In this document: piece by piece, positions 19,073 to 28,164 of the stretch
How positions within the stretch are numbered: the stretch's first letter is position 1
Layout of the letters: the number at the start of each line of letters is the position of its first letter
Origin: RBG-16-34-14 sp963798865
Lineage (GTDB): Bacteria; Bacteroidota; Ignavibacteria; Ignavibacteriales; Ignavibacteriaceae
Assembly (NCBI GenBank): GCA_963798865.1
Contig: CAWCVZ010000022.1
Span: 310,001 to 374,000, forward strand
Length of the DNA: 64,000 nucleotides
Direction: 5' to 3'
Notes under the pieces: generated by a model
The model's database searches: none
What the model was told of the DNA's origin: nothing
The model's input: the letters and a program-made list of their open reading frames with translations, nothing else
Program-made: the position numbers and the translations under genes

Positions 19073-21511
19073 TCACTTAAGTAGAATCATCTTTTTAACT
19101 GAAACAAATTTTTCAGTCATTAATTCATATATGTATAACCCGCTGGAATAATTCTTGGCATTCCATTGATAATGATAATAACCTGGTTTTAAGCTACCAT
19201 TTATTAACGTAGTTACTTTTTCTCCCAATGCATTATATATTGTTAGAGTTACATTATTTGCATCTTCGGGTATTCCGAATTCTATTGCAGTTTCTGGGTT
19301 AAATGGATTTGGATAATTTTGTTCAAGAGAATATTTATCGGGTATAACATTAGATGATACAAATAATTTTGTAATCAAATTATTACTTATTGTTATTTCC
19401 TCGCCTGATTTTAATATAATATTTAATCTCTTTCCCGACTCATCCCGAAGCCTGATTTCATTATTCTCAACTTTAATCTTGATTGGGTAATCTACTCCAG
19501 ACATCTCTATTGCTTTAATACTATTACTTATATCTTCAGCAAATTTTCCACTCTCATATCTTACATCAAACATTCCTGGAGGCGGTAAAGGAGGAAGGTC
19601 ATAATGGTTAAGATCAGTTTTACCTTTAACTGTATAAAGTCTAAAACTTCTACCAGAATTATCGGTTATAATTATTTCACCCCAATCTTCATTAATCTTT
19701 TTAGTTATTCTTGATATACTACTGAATGTTGGCGGAGATAATATTATCTGCCCTGCACCTGACAGTTTTACCCAGTATCCATATCCCGGAACAATTTCGT
19801 TCGCAACCTGATAACCATCTGAATATCCAAATATGGAACCCTCTAATAACCCTGGGGGGTTGGTTGTAATATCACCTGTCTGTTCATGATATTCATAACC
19901 ACCAATCAGGTTCCAGCCAGAGTTAACTTTTATGGGATCGTGAGTAACTATATTTAGTCCTCCTGCCGGCCATTCATCTCCGGTATTATAAGTTTGGCTT
20001 CCAAGATTTTTTAACCAATAACCCTCTGCTGGAGTAGCTTTTGTTATTGATTGATAACCACCATTGTATTTAAATACATTTGCATTAGGATCTTTTCCTG
20101 ACCACCAGGTTGTCACGTTTTGATTATCAGGCTGTAATCCTGGTATTGATACTAAATTCCAGCCATCATTGATCGAAACTGAAATTTGGAAAGTATTTTC
20201 AACAGCAGTAAATGATCCGTTCATTCCAGGATGAAGAAGGCTTTCATAACTATAGTTGCCTGGTACTAGTACTTCATAAACAAAAGAATCTCCCAAACCA
20301 GTAAATGTATAATCCCAAGATGCAGCCCCTGGTGGAACTGAATTTGAGGTGGTAGTATGAGATCCTTCCATTAATGTCCACTTCACAAAATCACCAACCT
20401 GTACATTAAAATTATCAGGGTCAAAAAAATTATTCATCACGTTAACATTTAAGGAATTCTTAACAAGCGTTGCTTTAACAATATTAAATCTATCAAGGTA
20501 TGATTCTGAAGAAAAAACTACCCAGAATGTTTTTCCATCTTCACTTATCCATTTGATTGGAATATGATATCCAAGTGATTCTCCTAAATCTCCAAAACCA
20601 CCCCAATTATCATAATATGCCACTGTTGACCATGAGCCCCACGGTTCAGTTGCAACAAAAACCCCAAGCCTTGCTACTGATGATGAAATACTCGACCCCG
20701 AAGGTAAATGACTAACCATGAGTATATAAAGCTGAATACCAGGATTATAAATTACCGCCGGAACTCCTCCTATCCCGTTAATATCATCTGTGAAGACTGG
20801 CATCCGCTCATTTACATTATTTGACCACTGTGCATTTTGATTACCATCTAATCCGGTGAAAAATTCATATCCATTCCTATTTAACAATTGATCTTTGTGA
20901 ACTCGCATTAAATAAATACTATTTTCATTTCTTCCTCTTGATGCTGATTCGTACCCATAACTATAAACATATTCATCTCTGCAATTCTCATTATCTTTCC
21001 CAAAGTTCAAGAATGAATAAGGATAAAATCCATCTGTACTAGAAAAATACCAATCACTTTGACTCCACGTTGCCCCAAGATCTGACGACCACGCAAGCTT
21101 AAAGTCTGGTATAGTGTTCTGAGTATTTATCCACCCATATAATGTACCATCTACAGAAATTATTGAATGACATTTTCCCTCAAAAGATGCCGGGTTTTGA
21201 CCATTATATCCACCCCATATATTATAAGGGTCTAAATTATCGGGTGTGCCTTCAATTCTTGCAAAACCTAATGATACCCGGCCTAAAGTATCATTACCCC
21301 CAAATCCACCGCCATCTCCCCACGATGTATAAATATTATCATCAGTTCCCCAGGTTATAGGCCATAAATCACTTCCAGGCGCAGTATGATAATAGGTATC
21401 CCAATCCCAATTTATACTATTATATTTTGTGCTTTGAGGATATGGAATATTTTGACTAAAGATTAAGGAATGTGCAACTAAAAACAATAATATGAGAATA
21501 ATTACTTTCAT
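19073..21511 (-). CDS. Secreted DUF4185-type protein with cupredoxin-like, Trp-rich and T9SS domains
   Basis: 812 residues, intact. Signal peptide, then DUF4185-like propeller to about residue 350; a cupredoxin-like domain (VGDFVKWTLMEGSHTTTS ... LHPGMNGSF) at about 350-440; two repeats of a WNLVSIP / WNLIGGYEYHEQ type with GYWLK and GYGYWVK, common in surface proteins; and a T9SS type A sorting domain (QNYPNPFNPETAIEFGIP, KKMILLK). The cupredoxin keeps the His of SHTTTS and the His/Met of HPGM but lacks the usual copper-binding Cys (YSYES stands in its place). Located on the cell surface or released; function unknown. Confidence 0.82.
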   Translation of the reverse strand: MKVIILILLFLVAHSLIFSQNIPYPQSTKYNSINWDWDTYYHTAPGSDLWPITWGTDDNIYTSWGDGGGFGGNDTLGRVSLGFARIEGTPDNLDPYNIWGGYNGQNPASFEGKCHSIISVDGTLYGWINTQNTIPDFKLAWSSDLGATWSQSDWYFSSTDGFYPYSFLNFGKDNENCRDEYVYSYGYESASRGRNENSIYLMRVHKDQLLNRNGYEFFTGLDGNQNAQWSNNVNERMPVFTDDINGIGGVPAVIYNPGIQLYILMVSHLPSGSSISSSVARLGVFVATEPWGSWSTVAYYDNWGGFGDLGESLGYHIPIKWISEDGKTFWVVFSSESYLDRFNIVKATLVKNSLNVNVMNNFFDPDNFNVQVGDFVKWTLMEGSHTTTSNSVPPGAASWDYTFTGLGDSFVYEVLVPGNYSYESLLHPGMNGSFTAVENTFQISVSINDGWNLVSIPGLQPDNQNVTTWWSGKDPNANVFKYNGGYQSITKATPAEGYWLKNLGSQTYNTGDEWPAGGLNIVTHDPIKVNSGWNLIGGYEYHEQTGDITTNPPGLLEGSIFGYSDGYQVANEIVPGYGYWVKLSGAGQIILSPPTFSSISRITKKINEDWGEIIITDNSGRSFRLYTVKGKTDLNHYDLPPLPPPGMFDVRYESGKFAEDISNSIKAIEMSGVDYPIKIKVENNEIRLRDESGKRLNIILKSGEEITISNNLITKLFVSSNVIPDKYSLEQNYPNPFNPETAIEFGIPEDANNVTLTIYNALGEKVTTLINGSLKPGYYHYQWNAKNYSSGLYIYELMTEKFVSVKKMILLK

Positions 21512-21559
21512 ATTTTACAACTTTTCGGATTAAGATAAAGTATACTTTAGGAAAAAATA
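20463..21559 (-). repeat. Tandem duplicate of ~1.1 kb, copy 2
   Basis: Partner of 17958-19053. Similarity starts abruptly in the middle of coding sequence (GTTGCTTTAACAATATT at about 20469 and 17964) and ends about 48 bases upstream of the start codon (TTTAGGAAAAAATA), so promoter-proximal DNA was copied with it. Confidence 0.9.
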
Positions 21560-21673
21560 TATTTAAAGTTAATAATAATAATTTATTACTTTGGGGTGAT
21601 TCATTTTACATAAATGTTATAAATGAAGGCAATAAGAATAACTCCATCGTTTTTAAACATAAATAAGAATCAA

Positions 21674-22467
21674 TCACGTGTTATTAACTTTTTCAAATAC
21701 GAATACTTCTCTATATGCATCAATAATTTTGAAGCCATGCTTATTTGCTAAAAGATCACTTAAATCTTTAATTGTGTACTTTTTGCCTTCATAAGTTGTA
21801 TTATGAAATTCAATAATTATTTGACGACAATTTTTTAAAGCGGCTTCATCATTAAAAATAATGCCTGCTTCTGCTCCTTCAATATCTGAAAACAAAGCAA
21901 ATTCTCCTATATCAAACTTTTGAATAACATCTGATAATTTGATTCCTGGTACTTTAACATCAGATTTGTTAGAGATATTTTTCTGTTCTGAACTTATTTT
22001 AGAGGCATAGTTATCATCTTCAATGCTAAGAGTAATGCTGCTTTTTCCAGAATAGTCGATTGCATAATTCAACACAATAAAACTTTTACCAACATTATTC
22101 ATTGAAATATTATTTTCAAGTGTCTTTATTAAAAATGGATTCGCTTCTACACAAATTAATTTTTTATTTTCATTCATCTTATTGCGAATAAAGCTTGAAG
22201 TTATTCCGATGCTGGAACCTAATTCAATAACATTTAAATCCTTTCTTAAATATTTAAGAATAAACTTTGTTTCACTGAGTTCATAGAAACCCCAGAATAT
22301 CCTTGCTTTGGTTGCAGAATTAATTGACGAATGTGAACAATAAAATTTGAATTTGCCAAAACGTCTTGATGGAACCTTGTTCGAAAAACCAGTCCAATCA
22401 CCCAGCCTACAACTGGATGAAATATCGTTTTCGCCGCTATTCTGCGATATAAATTAATGGTTTCCAT
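21674..22467 (-). CDS. FkbM-family SAM-dependent methyltransferase, one frameshift
   Basis: Probably an O-methyltransferase acting on a surface glycan. The N-terminal part starts at 22467 (METINLYRRIAAK); near 22345-22350 a single-base shift occurs, and the other frame reads KARIFWGFYELSETKFILKYL, then SAM motif I VIELGSSIGITSS, then the acidic loop ICVEANPFLIKTLENN, and FSDIEGAEAG (the IDIEG-type motif of FkbM) to the stop at 21674. Total about 264 residues, the family norm. It lies 39 bases after the flippase gene and is the last gene of the surface-glycan unit before the T9SS island. Confidence 0.82.
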
Positions 22468-22506
22468 AAAAATCCTTAAGAAATGATTTTAAGCAAATAT
22501 GACTAT

Positions 22507-23991
22507 TTATATTTGTTTTTTTCTAATCAAATCTAAAACCATACGTAATTCATTATCCCTAACATCTTTGAACATCATTATCGTCCCAATATAGATTAGA
22601 ATAGATAAGGGTATGACCATAAAAATAGATAGTGGTATAATAGAGAATAATAAAGAAAAAATTAACACACCCAATACACTAATTAAAAACCTTGATTTAA
22701 TATGGGGTAACCCAACTACCGGTTTTAATTTTAATGCAAATAGTATAACTAACAGAAACGAAGACAGCATAACAGCTATTGCAGCTCCTTCTATATTAAA
22801 CAAAAGAATGAATATTGTATTCGATAAAATACAAACTAATGTCGCTACCCAATAACTTTTTGCACGAGCATTTTGCATATCACTAGCCATTAAGAAAATT
22901 TCCATTATATAGCTAAAACAATTTAATAAAAACAAACCTGATAATATTTTCAGAATTATGGATGATTCACTAAACTCATCACCAAATATTAATTCGATCA
23001 ATTTTGGAGAAATTAACCATAGACCTACGCAAAGTGGCAATCCTATAATTATCATCATATTCAACGATTTATTGTACATTTTTTTGAATTCAAAAATGGA
23101 ATCATGAAATAGCCTTGACACAATCGGGAAAAGAGTGATCGAAGCAAACCTGGGAATAAAAAGTAAAAAGAAAATAAGACGGTATCCAACATTATATATA
23201 CCTACAAAGGATTCGCCAAGTAAAAATCCAATTAAAACAACATCTGCACGAGAGTATGCTTGAAATAATAAGTCTGATGATCCAAACGGAAAAACCCTCT
23301 TGAACATTTTCTTTAATGATTTAAACGATAATGAAATTTTGACTTTGCCGATTTTTTTTTTCAGCACACTTTTTACAATTAAAAGTTGAAGAACCGACAT
23401 TACAGGGAGCATTACCAAAGCCATAATTATACTTCCTCCAAGTATTACAACAACAATGGCGCAGGAAGAAGTAATAATTTTTAATGACATTTCAATAATA
23501 GCTGATATATACATGAATTCGTGTGCAATAAATACGGCGGAAATTCCATCAACAATACTGTAGGTAATCATGTAAATTCCAACAATAGCTATGATCATCT
23601 TTGTATCATACGTGAATGATAAAAAAGGAATGATTAGAAGCAATAAGATCAAAACGATTAAAGATTGAACCAACCTCAAGGAAAATATTTCTTGAAAATA
23701 ATTTTCAAAAGAATCTTTGTTACGACTTATTTCCTTTATAGTGAAACTGTATAATCCAAAGTCTGCACTAACAGCAAAAAAACCGGTTAGGCCAAACGCA
23801 AATGAGTATTGACCAATTCCCACCTGACCGAATTTCCTGGAAAGGACAATAAAAAGAATGAAATAAAAAAAATCTCCCCCAAGTTTGCCAAATGAAAGAA
23901 GACTGAAATTTTTAAAAGTTTTTTTAAATCCTTTACCTGTCTTGGAATCATAGATTTCTTCTTCAAATAATTGAGTGTTATTTTCTTCCAT
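22507..23991 (-). CDS. Polysaccharide flippase (Wzx/MATE-like, MOP superfamily)
   Basis: 494 residues with about 12-14 hydrophobic helices, the pattern of O-antigen/teichoic-acid flippases that turn undecaprenyl-linked repeat units across the inner membrane. The opening segment LSLLSFGKLGG-like (FSLLSFGKLGGDFFYFILF) and RVFPFGSSDLLFQ are typical. Starts 29 bases after the TylF-like methyltransferase gene, in the same unit. A second, unrelated copy is at 50697, so the strain carries two Wzx-type systems or two glycan pathways. Confidence 0.88.
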   Translation of the reverse strand: MEENNTQLFEEEIYDSKTGKGFKKTFKNFSLLSFGKLGGDFFYFILFIVLSRKFGQVGIGQYSFAFGLTGFFAVSADFGLYSFTIKEISRNKDSFENYFQEIFSLRLVQSLIVLILLLLIIPFLSFTYDTKMIIAIVGIYMITYSIVDGISAVFIAHEFMYISAIIEMSLKIITSSCAIVVVILGGSIIMALVMLPVMSVLQLLIVKSVLKKKIGKVKISLSFKSLKKMFKRVFPFGSSDLLFQAYSRADVVLIGFLLGESFVGIYNVGYRLIFFLLFIPRFASITLFPIVSRLFHDSIFEFKKMYNKSLNMMIIIGLPLCVGLWLISPKLIELIFGDEFSESSIILKILSGLFLLNCFSYIMEIFLMASDMQNARAKSYWVATLVCILSNTIFILLFNIEGAAIAVMLSSFLLVILFALKLKPVVGLPHIKSRFLISVLGVLIFSLLFSIIPLSIFMVIPLSILIYIGTIMMFKDVRDNELRMVLDLIRKKQI

Positions 23992-24020
23992 CTATATGAT
24001 TTACTTTATTCAAATGTAAA

Positions 24021-24869
24021 TTAAGGTAGAGGCGAATCATTAGATCTTTCTCCTAATACATCGGGTGGTTTGATATCTAATAGCCCTTCATATTGTACAG
24101 GACTTTGAAAATTAATAAACCTATAAATGCGCCTTGAGTTAAACGACAGTTCGACATCCAGAACAAGTTCAATTCCTTCGCCGAATTTTCTATTATTAAT
24201 TTCATACACAAGTTTTGCTTCACCTGTAAATCTTGAGCCGAAATTTATATTATCCAGTTCATCAAAATAAATCACACAACCGTTAGGAATTATTCGTAAC
24301 AACTTATCAAAAATAGATTTCGATGAGGTATAATAATCGCAGTCAATCCAGATAAGAATGGGTTTATAAATTTTAAAATAATTAACCATTTCTATTGTAA
24401 GACTATCACTAAAAAGACCCTTATGCAGTTGAAAATTAGAATATCTTGATTTACAATATGAATTCAATTTTTCATAAACGCCCCTAAATTGACCCGAAAC
24501 CCAATTGTCATTTCCAATCAGATCCATATTTTGTTTGTCTATTATATCCGGCATTCCTTCAAATGTGTCAAAACCGTGAACCGTTACCCTATCATCCATC
24601 CTCATATATTTAGTAGCGAAGAGATGTTTTGTGAAAGAAACTCCTTCAGCCACACCGAATTCCAAAATTGAAAACTTCCCTTCTATTCTTTTAAATTCCT
24701 TAAGAACATCATAAATGTGGTCCATTCGATAAAAGCTGTTGATTACTAATCTTAAGAATTTACGGGGAGCTTTGATGAAGTTCAAATAGAAAAATGTTTT
24801 AGCATAGTTACCCGGTAATGGTTTGCCCATTAGTCTAAGAAAAGTTATTAAAAGAGACTTGTCTTTCAT
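24021..24869 (-). CDS. TylF/macrocin-type O-methyltransferase
   Basis: 282 residues, class I SAM-dependent methyltransferase. ILEFGVAEGVSF is motif I, HGFDTFEGMPD is the family signature of TylF/MycF sugar O-methyltransferases, and WIDCDYYTSSKS carries the metal-binding acidic pair. Likely methylates a hydroxyl of a glycan sugar. First gene of the block 24869-21674 (methyltransferase, flippase, FkbM methyltransferase), separated from the deacetylase upstream by about 340 bases. Confidence 0.82.
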   Translation of the reverse strand: MKDKSLLITFLRLMGKPLPGNYAKTFFYLNFIKAPRKFLRLVINSFYRMDHIYDVLKEFKRIEGKFSILEFGVAEGVSFTKHLFATKYMRMDDRVTVHGFDTFEGMPDIIDKQNMDLIGNDNWVSGQFRGVYEKLNSYCKSRYSNFQLHKGLFSDSLTIEMVNYFKIYKPILIWIDCDYYTSSKSIFDKLLRIIPNGCVIYFDELDNINFGSRFTGEAKLVYEINNRKFGEGIELVLDVELSFNSRRIYRFINFQSPVQYEGLLDIKPPDVLGERSNDSPLP

Positions 24870-25210
24870 TTTTTATCATCCCTATGTTTCTTTCCCTACC
24901 TAAATATTTGATAATATTTTCTCTAACTCTCGATGTTGCTCTTAATATGTAAGGTATATAATGTTATTTATTTCAAAATGAAAAATCTCATGAATTTTCA
25001 ATAGCCTCAGCATTACCCTTTTTTCTAAAAGAATCCTAAGAGGAAAAGATAAATGTTAGTTATATAAGCCACAAAAGCATAAAATGTACTTTTAAGTAAT
25101 TCGATTGTAATCCTTTTTTTAAGAGAGGTTTAAAATGAATTGTTATCTTTTTACAGAATTGAAAAGATACGACAATAATAAATTCTAAAACAATTTCATC
25201 CCTTAATCTT
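24870..25210. other. Intergenic stretch, no gene seen
   Basis: 341 A/T-rich bases between two minus-strand genes of the glycan cluster. It could hold a promoter for the methyltransferase-flippase block. I see no hairpin terminator and no coding remnant. Confidence 0.4.
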
Positions 25211-26449
25211 TTAAAATATCTTATGGTTGATATAAATTTGTCTTTTTAAACCATATCTTTTTATTTTTGACAATATTTGTTTAATAATTGAAAATCTTCC
25301 TTTTCCCGGAAGAGAAAAAATATAATTATCATTAAAACGGGTAATATAGTAAGGATCATCACCAACTCTATTAATATCTTTATTATCAAATAGCCCCCAA
25401 TAATTGCATAAAAATCCTGCTTCTTTAGAAGCTTTAACTGCTAAATCACTTCCACGATACCAGGGATAACACAAATGGTCAACCCTATTATCCAACTTAG
25501 ATTCAATCATTTTCTTTGAATTTAATAAGTCTTTATAAATATCTTTTAATCTTTCTTCTTTTCCTTGATAATAACCATCAACTTTAAGCTCCTTAAACAC
25601 TAAATCATAGTATTTCTTTAATTTATGTCTCCAACCCTGTTGATAAAAAAAATTTTCACCTCCATTGGTTTTAACAAAATCAATACACGCTTTACAAATG
25701 TTTTCATTTTCAATATATCTTTTTAATGAAGACATAGAAGATCCCCATTCATATATTGGATACCCTAATTCTAATTTTGAAGCACTTACATCTATATTAT
25801 TTATTTTTAGTAAAGGATTTAAATGGTCATACAAAAATGATGGTTTCAAGAAAGGATTTGCAAAATCAATTATCCGATCACTAATAAAAATAGAACCATG
25901 GAATGACGTATGGGATTGAAAATCAATAAATCCGCTTTTATGAATTTCTTTAATTTCTTTCCAAGTGCATAGGGGTTGTAAACTGTCTCTTAAATTTATT
26001 TCCTTTAATGAAGTCTTTCCCGACCAAACGTCCTCAAGATTAGGATAATAATCGGCTTCATTTTTTATAGCGGTTGTTACCAAAAAGCTTATGGCTCTAA
26101 ATCCATATTTTTTTAATAACGGATAAACTACGGACCATATACTTCCATAGCCATCATCAAATGTTAATACTATCGATTTTTCTTTATATCTTCTTTTCCC
26201 GGTTAAAGTTTCATAAAATTCTTCAGAACCAAGAGTTCTATAATTATTCTCAGCTAAATATTTTAATTGTTCTTCAAATCTTTCAGCCTTAACAGAATGG
26301 AAAGCAAAAACAGGGATTTGATTTGTTTCTAAAATATTAATTTTTTTATAAATAAATTCCGGATAACGACCAAGAATTAATGCTTTTATATCATCCTTAT
26401 TTTTCCTATAAGTTTCCAAATTATTATGTATTAATAAATTAATGTTCAT
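25211..26449 (-). CDS. Polysaccharide deacetylase family protein (NodB homology)
   Basis: 412 residues. IPVFAFHSV followed by VLTFDDGYGS (metal-binding Asp pair, about residues 113-118) and SHTSFHG (His pair) are motifs 1 and 2 of the CE4/NodB deacetylase family; DHLCYPWYRGSD is the later catalytic stretch. No signal peptide is evident, so it may act on cytoplasmic intermediates or modify nucleotide-linked sugars. It begins 10 bases after the GT4 gene, so they share a transcript. Substrate unknown; N-deacetylation of an amino sugar in the glycan is the likely role. Confidence 0.82.
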   Translation of the reverse strand: MNINLLIHNNLETYRKNKDDIKALILGRYPEFIYKKINILETNQIPVFAFHSVKAERFEEQLKYLAENNYRTLGSEEFYETLTGKRRYKEKSIVLTFDDGYGSIWSVVYPLLKKYGFRAISFLVTTAIKNEADYYPNLEDVWSGKTSLKEINLRDSLQPLCTWKEIKEIHKSGFIDFQSHTSFHGSIFISDRIIDFANPFLKPSFLYDHLNPLLKINNIDVSASKLELGYPIYEWGSSMSSLKRYIENENICKACIDFVKTNGGENFFYQQGWRHKLKKYYDLVFKELKVDGYYQGKEERLKDIYKDLLNSKKMIESKLDNRVDHLCYPWYRGSDLAVKASKEAGFLCNYWGLFDNKDINRVGDDPYYITRFNDNYIFSLPGKGRFSIIKQILSKIKRYGLKRQIYINHKIF

Positions 26450-26459
26450 TTATCTCTAG

Positions 26460-27623
26460 TCAGTAGCTGGGAATATTTTTGTTACCATTTTTCATTTCAT
26501 GGCGTTTTGTTACTTGAAATTTCACCGTTTTCTCAAGAATTGAGAGGGTTTCAATAGCACATTTTTTCCAGCCGAAATTTTGAATTCTCTTAAATCCATT
26601 AGTAATAAGTTTTTCTCTCAAGGTATTATCGGACACAATATTAAAGATGCCTGATGATATATCATCAATATTTTCAGGATTAACAAGTAATCCTGCCTCA
26701 CCAGCAAGTTCTTTAGTACCATAGCGGTCAGATGTTAGTACCGGAATTCCACTAGCCATTGCCTCCAATATAGGGCTGGGACATGCTTCATAAAGAGATG
26801 GTAATAATACAGCATGAGCCATAGAAAATAAATGAGACAATTCATTGTGTTCAACCCATCCGGTTTTAATTACCCAATTTGATATCCCTAATTGGTCAAT
26901 TAATTTTATTTCGTCCTCGCACAACCACCTGTGTTCTCCGGCTACAACAAGAGGGATTCTAATATTTGAAACCACATTATTAAAAGCTCTAATTAATCTT
27001 CCAAAATTCTTGGGAGGATAAATTTGTCCCGCATAAAGTAAGAACCTTTCTGGGAGATTATATTTCTTCCTGGTTTTTTCTAACTCTTCATCAGTTTTAA
27101 TTTTCTTAAAATTTTCGTTGATGCCAAGATATATTGTATGGACGCGCGATTCTTCAACATTTAAAAACTTAATCATATGTTCTCGGGCTGTATTAGATAC
27201 AGCTATAATATTTGTAGCTTTTTTACTATACATCGGAATTAGCAGTTTATGATTTAATCTATCAATCCTTTTTGAAGCCCAAGGCATTACATACCAATCA
27301 AGACCATGACAAACAAACACACTTTTAATTTTTGTATTTAATGGAATTGAATATTTTGGATTAAATATAACATCACACTTTTCTTTCTCTGCAATTTTGG
27401 GAACTATATACTGATCCCAAATAATACGAGATTTACTTTCAATACAAATTTCTTTTACATTAGGGTAATTTTGGTAGGTCCCAAGTAACTTACTATTTTT
27501 ATATAAAAAAATGTATTCATTCTCAATATCAACCTTAACTAATTCTTGAAGGAGATTTTGTGTATAAACATTTACCCCACCACCGTGCTGATCATAATGC
27601 TTAAGCATAATACAGATTTTCAT
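26460..27623 (-). CDS. Glycosyltransferase family 4
   Basis: 387 residues with GT-B fold. The N-terminal acceptor domain has HGGGVNVYTQNLL; the C-terminal donor domain has LLYAGQIYPPKNFGRLI and the GT4 signature ALLPSLYEACPSPILEAMASGIPVL (E-x7-E). Transfers a sugar from a nucleotide donor while retaining configuration, at the cytoplasmic side of the membrane. Precedes the deacetylase by 10 bases. The sugar cannot be deduced. Confidence 0.88.
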   Translation of the reverse strand: MKICIMLKHYDQHGGGVNVYTQNLLQELVKVDIENEYIFLYKNSKLLGTYQNYPNVKEICIESKSRIIWDQYIVPKIAEKEKCDVIFNPKYSIPLNTKIKSVFVCHGLDWYVMPWASKRIDRLNHKLLIPMYSKKATNIIAVSNTAREHMIKFLNVEESRVHTIYLGINENFKKIKTDEELEKTRKKYNLPERFLLYAGQIYPPKNFGRLIRAFNNVVSNIRIPLVVAGEHRWLCEDEIKLIDQLGISNWVIKTGWVEHNELSHLFSMAHAVLLPSLYEACPSPILEAMASGIPVLTSDRYGTKELAGEAGLLVNPENIDDISSGIFNIVSDNTLREKLITNGFKRIQNFGWKKCAIETLSILEKTVKFQVTKRHEMKNGNKNIPSY

Positions 27624-28164
27624 TAAACAACTACCCTACTATTTAAATAAATTATTTACAATTTTTTTCGAATATATTTAATCACTTTGATTTTATACCA
27701 GTTCCTAAGTGTCAGTTTATTTACATTTAATTAACTCGAAAATTTCCTAAAACCATTTTACCAATTATATGTGTATTAAAAGAGCAAAAAAATATATGGG
27801 ATTTAATATTAGTAATACTTTAACAGGACATTAAGATACTTTCTAACCCCGTTAATAAAACACATTATTATCTATAAATCTTATTAAAAAAATAATTCAA
27901 TATGTATGCCTAAAACCAAACCGAATCTTATCGTTCTTAAGACAAAAAGGTGTTTGCATCCAATTGCTTCAATTTGAAACAACCTATGAAATTTTGAATT
28001 TAAAAAATATATTTACCTTCAGATGGATTAAAAGCGAAAGATATGAATTATGTTCATTCGTACTCAATTATTTTCCATATATGATTTATAACCCCATTTT
28101 TGCGTAATTAATATTTTATAGATAAATAAAACTATTTTATTAAAATAAATTTTTTAAGATTTTA
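27624..28164. other. Intergenic gap inside the glycan cluster, no gene seen
   Basis: 541 bases between two same-strand genes whose neighbours are packed within 10-60 bases. Neither strand shows a recognisable coding remnant, hairpin terminator or RNA gene. It probably holds the promoter of the GT4-deacetylase pair; a deleted gene is possible. Confidence 0.4.

Noticed and set aside
27624..28164. Possible small RNA or lost transposon in the 541-base gap
   Set aside because: No inverted repeats, transposase remnant or stable hairpin with T-run could be found by eye.
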